Below, one piece after another: positions 18,401 to 20,884 of a stretch of DNA of 20,884 bases. Each line of letters begins with the position of its first letter. The first letter of the stretch is position 1. The notes under the pieces were generated by a model, which saw only the letters and a program-made list of their open reading frames with translations, was not told the origin of the DNA and did no database searches. The stretch is from a virus, in IMG/VR virus record IMGVR_UViG_3300010299_003495, positions 1-20,884 of that record; one strand, written 5' to 3'. Position numbers and translations under genes: made by a program.

Positions 18401-20884
18401 CAAATTAAGAACTTCTGAAGATCCATAACCAACACCTTTATTTGAAAGGTGAATAGAGGTCATTTCTCCACGTACTATAGGTTGCAAAACAGCATGGAAG
18501 TTATTCCCTTCAATAGATGATATTCCTACAGATCCAAACAGTTCGACTTTAATTTCTGGATAGTTGAATGTATGTGTACCAACTCCAACATTTGTTAAGT
18601 TCTCAAATTGCTTTGTCTTATAATAAAAATCTGTAGAAGTGGTTCCTACTCCAGCAACAGATAGTTTAAATTTATCCTTATCTACTACAGTTACATAATA
18701 TTGCTTCTCTGTAGAAAGACCAGTAACCGCAGTGCCATCTACAGAGTATGTTACAATCTCTCCGTTTTTATAATCGTGGTCAACTATGTTAATAGTATCT
18801 AAGGAAGTAATAATGCCAACTGTACCACAAGTCCTCTTTTTAGTCTGATATCCTTCACCTGGATCGGTAAGAACTACAGTATTTAAAATTGCCTTTCCAT
18901 TTAACGAATTCAAAGAATGATATCCAATACCATAATCTGTGATAACTACGGTATTGATGCCAGTTACAACATCATTCAAATTCTTGTATAATTTGACTGT
19001 CTGAGGGTCAACAACCGACACGAAATATGTTGCACCTGTAGATAGACCTGCGAGAGCCTTTTTACCAAAAGTCTTATAAACTACCCTCTCACCATTTCTA
19101 AATTTATGGTGAGTAGAAAAACCAATTCTTCCAATTGTTCCAGTCGATCCAATTCCAATTGAACCAATTCCAGTAGAATTAAAAGTTACCTCATGAGCAA
19201 CCGTAACTAATTTTGCAGTTGCTGTTGCTGGTCTAATTGGATTACCGCCAGATATTTTTATTGTCGGCACATCAATATAATCAAATCCGGGATCTAAAAC
19301 CCTAATTTCATCAAACTTACCAGTAATTGCTGGATATCCAGTTGCTCCACTACCAACAGCAAATCCCTCTTCGTTGACATCTTTAATTCTCAAAAGAGGT
19401 GGACTAACAACATCATAATTCCTTCCACCAGAAACCACCTCAATTTTTTCAATTCTTCCGTAGTATAAAGTGTCTCTAGATTTATAGTTTAAAATCTCTA
19501 CACCATTAATTAAAATTCCAGTATATCCTGCTGGAGTTTCCGTTCTCTGGTTGTCAACAATCGGATCAGAAATTTCTCTAAGCAATTTCTGTGGTTTTAT
19601 GATTCTCCCTTTAAAAGTGTATTTTTCAACTGTATGATTGGATATTGATGCTGATGGTATTGACAGGGAAACAGTAGCAAAAATATTATTATACAAATTT
19701 GATGTACTTTTTGCTAACTTGATATTATTTTCATCAATTCTCTTTACAAAATACAATCCTTCAGAGAGACCAATGCTACTGAGTAGATTGCCTTCGGAGT
19801 CCTTTTCGGGAGTATAATAAACAGAATCTCCAGTGTAATAATTATGGTCTACTCTATCTGTAATTTTAAAGGTATCATCTCCTGCAATATATGTACCACC
19901 GAATGTATACTTTTGGAGTTTGGGATTTAATTTAAATCCAGCAAAAGCTGGCAGCGAAGGAGAAGCAATAAGATTTTTTCCTTGATCAATATAAACGTTC
20001 TGAACGTTCGCTGTAACTTCATTTAAGTTAGTGTGTAGGTCAGAATCGCATTTGGAAAGAACTCTGGTAACTCTTCCAATTTTTGTTGGGTCCGATACTC
20101 CAAATCCTCTAATTAAACAAGTATTTTCATTAAAGATTTCTTGTACAATAAATCCAAATATAGTTTGGCTTTCATTATCAGTTAAACTTAAATTGTCTCC
20201 AATTCTAAGTAAATTATTATCTTTGGTAACTAACCTGTACGTGCCGTTAACAGCATCGATAAGGGTCATTGAACTTACTTCATAATATGGAGCAGTGTTA
20301 AACAACCAATTGTTTGCTCTTACATCATTTTCTGCAATTCTTCCAAGAGACTTAATCTTAATTCTCGATCCTATTTTCTGGTTATGCGTGTTTGCTGGAA
20401 CATCAAGTTCATTTAATACTGATCTAATTTTTACACGAATTCCATCCGTTCTTCCTAAACCTGCAGAATATGCATATGTATTTTGATCAATGTCAGTACC
20501 ATCAGCAATAGACGCTACAATACCAGAAACTCCCAAGAATTGGTTAACAGTTTTTGATGAATATGTTACTACACCTGCTGTAGTATTTCCATAAGTAAAA
20601 GATAATGTTCCAGTTTGTGGAAATCCTAGAGTAGAATCGACAGTGATGAATGTTTGTCCGACACCAACTTCTCCAATTGTTTTTGACTTTGCATGAACAG
20701 AGAATTGGTCATATAATAAATCGGAAGTTCCTGTGTTTTGAATGTAGGAACCATCAATTCCTAATCTATAATAAGTATCTGTTAAAATACCAACTGTAAT
20801 TCTTTCTACATTTGCAACAGGAGAAGACGCTCTCGGAATGTTTTCAAATGCATCTTGAAATAGTGTATTATTGACGAGATCGAA
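9461..20884 (-). CDS. Giant virion structural protein, gp7-position baseplate wedge candidate (N-terminus outside window)
   Basis: One uninterrupted frame of at least 3807 residues. I translated the 116 codons from 20537 to 20884 and found no stop; they encode structural-type sequence (GQTFITVDSTLGFPQTGTL, VNQFLGVSG). The apparent TTG start at 20536 is therefore an internal Leu codon, and the real start is beyond the edge. Counting from the edge codon: three H-x-F-x-x-G modules (about 343-743), GxGY repeats (about 813-921), a YHYH domain (about 1018-1110), more H modules (about 1446 and 1614), a segment resembling the T4 gp7 C-terminal part (about 2137-2245), a tandem pair (about 2481-2693), GxGY clusters (about 3095-3243, 3546-3600), and a basic C-terminus ending YIRRTKRLRYQGYST. 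No membrane or signal segment is seen. Position before gp8 equals that of T4 gp7 (1032 aa), so a greatly expanded gp7 equivalent is my inference. The structural assignment is firm; the exact wedge role is less so. Confidence 0.9.
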   Translation of the reverse strand, partial: FDLVNNTLFQDAFENIPRASSPVANVERITVGILTDTYYRLGIDGSYIQNTGTSDLLYDQFSVHAKSKTIGEVGVGQTFITVDSTLGFPQTGTLSFTYGNTTAGVVTYSSKTVNQFLGVSGIVASIADGTDIDQNTYAYSAGLGRTDGIRVKIRSVLNELDVPANTHNQKIGSRIKIKSLGRIAENDVRANNWLFNTAPYYEVSSMTLIDAVNGTYRLVTKDNNLLRIGDNLSLTDNESQTIFGFIVQEIFNENTCLIRGFGVSDPTKIGRVTRVLSKCDSDLHTNLNEVTANVQNVYIDQGKNLIASPSLPAFAGFKLNPKLQKYTFGGTYIAGDDTFKITDRVDHNYYTGDSVYYTPEKDSEGNLLSSIGLSEGLYFVKRIDENNIKLAKSTSNLYNNIFATVSLSIPSASISNHTVEKYTFKGRIIKPQKLLREISDPIVDNQRTETPAGYTGILINGVEILNYKSRDTLYYGRIEKIEVVSGGRNYDVVSPPLLRIKDVNEEGFAVGSGATGYPAITGKFDEIRVLDPGFDYIDVPTIKISGGNPIRPATATAKLVTVAHEVTFNSTGIGSIGIGSTGTIGRIGFSTHHKFRNGERVVYKTFGKKALAGLSTGATYFVSVVDPQTVKLYKNLNDVVTGINTVVITDYGIGYHSLNSLNGKAILNTVVLTDPGEGYQTKKRTCGTVGIITSLDTINIVDHDYKNGEIVTYSVDGTAVTGLSTEKQYYVTVVDKDKFKLSVAGVGTTSTDFYYKTKQFENLTNVGVGTHTFNYPEIKVELFGSVGISSIEGNNFHAVLQPIVRGEMTSIHLSNKGVGYGSSEVLNLQRWPEIDFLSGQDAEISAIVDPRTGKIIDAIVENSGFGYSSPPRLVVKDTGNGTGAILVPELGPGVDSQGRPLAGTIKSVKINQAGIGYGVSTTTVTVEPSGFGAVFSFNLQSWKVNEFRKNLTNLTEDDVFVARGTNVDNELQCSYVYVPRKLRQSIYATDQGGKILYGKKDLTVIDGVEQIRNDNHSPIIGWSYDGHPIYGPFGYATKSGGTIVQMKSGYTLDLKQNRPPLSAFPEGFFVEDYTWTNSIDEAVLDENNGRFCVTPDYPNGTYAYFATLDATPASDGTFKNFKTPVFPYLIGKYYNSKPNQFNFRKKSNQDSIDLNETNWIRNTYPYALRGKNSGYDYVSQSYKYVNQDSVIKHVRKGSVDSVGIITGGSNYKVNDRVAFEQDPLDGFFAAAKVSRVLGVGIGTLSVTNSRLTNIEFYPTLNVGEFVGVYTGNHGFINQDILNISGLSTTTTFLEGPRRIGVSTSKFKINREISAGSDVTGIVTYFSLLGNLSQDNLQVNDFIRIDDEDVKVLNIDPISSRVRVLRAVNGTVSAAHTIFSEATQLPRRFTFNVGYTTSFNPNRNREYYFNPAESVGVGVGAGVTLSFSNPGVGLTQYFVSSRAIYLPKHRFETGDIITYQTNGGDTIGVSTVSGGSSIPLTNHSSLFVAKLNDDTIGLSTVRVGLGTTGTFVGIASTSSHQGLLYFVGVGTGSIHSFKISYPTTVTGNIEKNLVTVSAAGTHGLFNGDTVFIDVNPSISTTFNIKYNQPNRKLVTTGIAFTSGNVITSTSTINIADHKLVNGQKIIHTSATPSGGLESDKEYYVYVVDRNNIKLTKTRYDAIKKIPEIISITSSSSGTILPINPPIRVYKNSVLNFDLTDLSLSYDVSGLRYPAFKFELYTDSNFKNAYETSSERTAFDVTRTGTVGVTADAKVTVNIDEFTPPVLYYRLLPLNTPDNPQINREIVIDPTIDLHNELISENSAYSGEYDIIKTSPNTFTYGLPKYPERGQYNSTESNLDYQTDSLTAYGAITRVILNNRGKGYSRVPGISTVTSLTGTGAILEASSKTIGKIEKSTIQNIGFDYPADRTLSPDAKIPQILRIEQLAGFDRVGVTSFGRNYSVEPKLVVIDGRTKKQIQDIDIRYNFNQETLSIVRNTFSLSNITPSIIPVQNSNGIRISNMTFDSTTKDVTVTLRDSFSVGFPFSVNDKVLIENTSVGVGSTGLGYNSSNYDYTLFTVTKTHPNLGGIGIVTFSMASILDEGESPGVYDTGNSSGVIVPSHYFPQFDPKLKTFEFRQLDTITDGVSQGVVYTLDAESKYLVVESDDDFEVGTELKSTITGAKGLVKERIAFDSKYKLDFFSVTENGWEYTTGFLNNQLQKVHDNEYYQNFSYSIKSSIPYEKWNNIVSRLNHTSGFRKFSDLQVESTPTVKMTPSSIDGTSIIVKLDSFYDLNSYFNYDLVHENYLTNGEVSFSDEINFTTRILTDYSESITNRVLRMDDVSYLFNSEPRPTPFTEVFRRSLSEASAQKFVTYIKDRLFTQERQMLMVTTLSDTVRGLSMINQYGRLDPVLDLGSFDSVVEGSDSVLRFYPTKFRLNNYNIVTISYSMDKVGDAVAAIGSTTIAESTGSTGSLVSLASSSISVGGGSTVTLATLSGIGTTVSCTRSAKILVLAESSDGQIEYDELNIIHDGTEVELLEYGQLSVHSQDAFSATGLGTYNAYLSGSNVIVSFDALPGISTVVVNSIVVGLSSESYTGLGTVTLANASLTAKTTTIGASGSPNAVGVVSFINAFDGAYCLVQVSDTTNGNYQLSELIVIDDDNDVYLTEYGTLETNSGLGTFGGLRTGDTTEITFTPNPGINVHVNLLMHSLRDTESTSNVISEVDLSNIAVDDSFSVYTGTEVDVKKDFFLTHKDKPIFLRVFDGSNSSVVDTTDNSIFIPNHYFVSGEEVRYSCTTGFSTNAIGIAATTISGIGLTDKLPETAFVIKLDEKKIQLASTAENALRVNPIALQFTSVGIGTSHVITATKQKNKVLISIDNQIQSPLSETTVTSSLVDNFGTTQDIAYFSGITSFFGGDSVQIGNEIMKIQGVGIGSTNAIKLTRALAGTSLVGHSSGTTITKLRGDYNIVGSTLSFLDAPFGRSPIGTSVGPTDQRDFTGITSSSTFSGRSFMRSGVVGSSSETYSKNYIFDDISQNFSGSKNSYSLTVSGANIIGVSTFNGVLLINGIFQGPGATRDYNLTETSGITSVTFTGAASTIAYEPNDLNVPIGGVIVSVSGTTGFGYQPIVAAGGTAIVSAAGTIQAISIGNSGSGYRSGIQTTVNVSVAVSSRGTPNLTAIGTAAISNGHIVSVVVTNPGSGYTSTNPPDVIIDAPIPYAHVPLEYSSSSVGGGGTGAKATITVGQGSSVIDFSITNFGHGYGLNHILTVPIGGSTGIPTTGIGTFREFQLEIIETNTDSFSAWTLGEIEVLDDFSNLFDGKRKTFPITRSGEQLSLQSDIGSLVNIEDVLLVFINDVLQVPGVSYFFIENRRGPFGGGSNITFEEAPKSGDSLKFMFYRGTSGTDVFDKDVVTTVKTGDTLTLGWHPTLGQKSFQKQTTRVVTELNSSSSVNTNVYYGPGLSENSILYRPVAWRKQTEDKIINGNYVYKDRELYESEIYPTANIIKSVGIGSTVVFVDNVRPFFNPLNESAINLNFQKDITLVNYSVDKVGAAATVNVTDSGGLENFTISNGGIGYTSTEPPEVTIVTPVGLGTIARGTATATVSIAGTISAISVGSTVGFGYTNQVSPLVLIAPPTITQEENTSISYEGDFGIITGIGTTSTAEAPIGLNLDLVIPENSVLRNSNITNYTSVSGLQTGYYFCVFNSNVGSGVTSLDETNNPSTGVIGIGTTFIDNVYRVANVSTATTSAIGFGVTTVTRVTVSITSHDGLLTGLGFSNFYGEYTWGKVQLSERNKFYHYEARTKKGFSGIGTGPYIRRTKRLRYQGYST
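11155..11600 (-). repeat. GxGY repeat cluster in the giant protein, C-terminal third
   Basis: Four units at roughly 35-55 codon spacing: TTGFGYQPIVAAGG, NSGSGYRSGIQTTVNV, NPGSGYTSTNPPDVII and NFGHGYGLNHILTV. Between them the chain alternates Gly-Thr-Ala-rich turns with Ile/Val strands (TAIVSAAGTIQAISIG, GHIVSVVV). Two more units follow at about 10083-10245 (NGGIGYTSTEPPEVTI and VGFGYTNQV). The arrangement suggests a beta-repeat stalk. Confidence 0.75.
12805..13440 (-). repeat. Tandem pair of about 85-residue units in the giant protein
   Basis: Unit one (13440 to 13170) contains EYDELNIIHDGTEVELLEYG and GLGTYNAYLSGSNVIVSFD, ending PGISTVVVNS. Unit two (13065 to 12805) contains QLSELIVIDDDNDVYLTEYG and GLGTFGGLRTGDTTEITFT, ending PGINVHVN. 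The alignment is collinear, with a core of L-x-x-x-x-D-x-x-x-V-x-L-x-E-Y-G followed by G-L-G-T-F/Y. They are separated by about 35 residues. The divergence suggests an old duplication or a family of inserted domains. Confidence 0.75.
14150..14472 (-). other. Segment resembling the T4 gp7 C-terminal region, inside the giant protein
   Basis: Visible residues about 2137-2245. It starts VVESDDDFEVGTELKST-type sequence, passes a short module with GAKGLVKE, then reads DNEYYQNFSYSIKSSIPYEK followed by WNNIVSRLNHTSGFRKF. T4 gp7, recalled from memory, has IIVQSDSLTEDLVGQTIY, then SRSYYVMKIKSNLPSSRWKS and VIRFVHPVGFGFI in the same order and spacing. The shared pattern is an acidic-Ser strand, V-G-x-x-x, then Y-x-x-x-I-x-S-x-x-P/I-x-x-x-W ... 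H-x-x-G-F. Downstream conserved structural sequence (RLDPVLDLGSFDSV, VLRFYPTKFRLNN) continues to about 13590. Confidence 0.55.
17580..17835 (-). other. YHYH-type domain within the giant protein
   Basis: The segment begins IIGWSYDGHPIYGPFGY (about visible residues 1018-1036) and continues through YTLDLKQNRPP, GRFCVTPDYPNGTYAYF. The G-W-S-x-D-G-H-P-I-Y-G-P-F-G-Y signature and the downstream C-x-T-x-D-Y-P-N-G-T-Y-A-Y-F match the YHYH family as I know it, a domain of unknown function found in bacterial secreted proteins and in some marine phage structural proteins. The preceding residues (VYVPRKLRQ, GKKDLTVIDG) may belong to the same domain. Its activity is unknown. Confidence 0.75.
18120..18445 (-). 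repeat. GxGY repeat cluster in the giant protein, N-terminal third
   Basis: Three units follow each other at intervals of about 45-50 codons: NKGVGYGSSEV, NSGFGYSSPPRLVV and QAGIGYGVSTTTVTV. Each is preceded by an Ile/Val-rich strand, and the second leads into a Gly-rich turn (GNGTGA). The pattern is that of short beta repeats. It lies directly before the YHYH domain. Confidence 0.75.
18655..19855 (-). repeat. Three copies of an H-x-F/Y-x-x-G-x-V-x-Y ... Y-F-V-x-x-V/I-D module in the giant protein
   Basis: Protein-level repeats. Copy one (19855 to 19688) contains DHNYYTGDSVYYTP, GLYFVKRIDENNIKL. Copy two (19118 to 18968) contains HHKFRNGERVVYKT, GATYFVSVVDPQTVKL. Copy three (18785 to 18655) contains HDYKNGEIVTYSVDG, KQYYVTVVDKDKFKL. 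Each is about 43-57 residues and looks like a small beta unit. Divergent copies occur further downstream at about 16375-16545, 15897-16041 and 12420-12611, with shorter remnants near 17055 (NHGFINQDIL) and 16195 (THGLFNGDTVF). Function is unknown; structural spacer or ligand-binding roles are both possible. Confidence 0.75.

Noticed and set aside
10083-19855. Diversity-generating retroelement variable region or CRISPR-like array as an explanation for the repeats
   Set aside because: The repeats are divergent at DNA level and irregularly spaced within one coding frame; no reverse transcriptase, template repeat or conserved direct repeat/spacer pattern is visible.
20534-20536. TTG as the start codon of the giant protein
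   Set aside because: The frame stays open for another 116 codons to the window edge with sequence of the same structural type, so this is an internal Leu codon.

Overview
The window is a stretch of the tail/baseplate late region of a marine T4-like myovirus, most like cyanophages of the Kyanoviridae type. A pelagiphage or another uncultured marine relative cannot be excluded. The evidence is the gene order (a very large wedge-type protein, then gp8, then a DUF4815 structural protein), clear motif-level resemblance of one gene to T4 gp8, AT-rich DNA, and very large Gly/Ser/Thr/Val-rich virion proteins. There is no photosynthesis gene, tRNA or other host marker here, so the host cannot be fixed from this window.

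All supported genes lie on the minus strand and read from the right edge to the left. Right to left they are: (1) a giant structural gene (9461-20884) that is open through the right edge, so its true N-terminus is outside the window and at least 3807 residues are visible; (2) a gp8-like baseplate wedge gene (7891-9441); (3) a 2532-residue DUF4815-type virion structural gene (286-7884); (4) a 75-residue coiled-coil protein (57-284); (5) the first 22 codons of another small gene that leaves the left edge (1-67). Junctions are tight: gaps of 19, 6 and 1 nt, then an 11-nt overlap. The only intergenic site with promoter character is a CATAAATA box (9458-9465) overlapping the stop codon of the giant gene, which resembles the T4 late promoter. 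There is no non-coding stretch longer than 19 bases. No tRNA, IS, CRISPR or convincing terminator was seen.

In T4 the order is gp6-gp7-gp8-gp9-gp10, so the giant protein occupies the gp7 position. It also carries, deep inside, a segment that resembles the C-terminal part of T4 gp7 as I remember it. My reading is that this is a hugely expanded gp7-equivalent wedge protein built by insertion of many small beta-type modules: 'GxGY' repeats, a 'H-x-F-x-x-G-D/E-x-V-x-Y ... YFV-x-V-D' module, a YHYH domain and an approximately 85-residue tandem pair. The same classes of module also occur in the adjacent gp8 and DUF4815 proteins, which suggests module sharing among neighbouring baseplate genes. This is the most noteworthy feature of the window. 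I see no sign of a defence or metabolic system.
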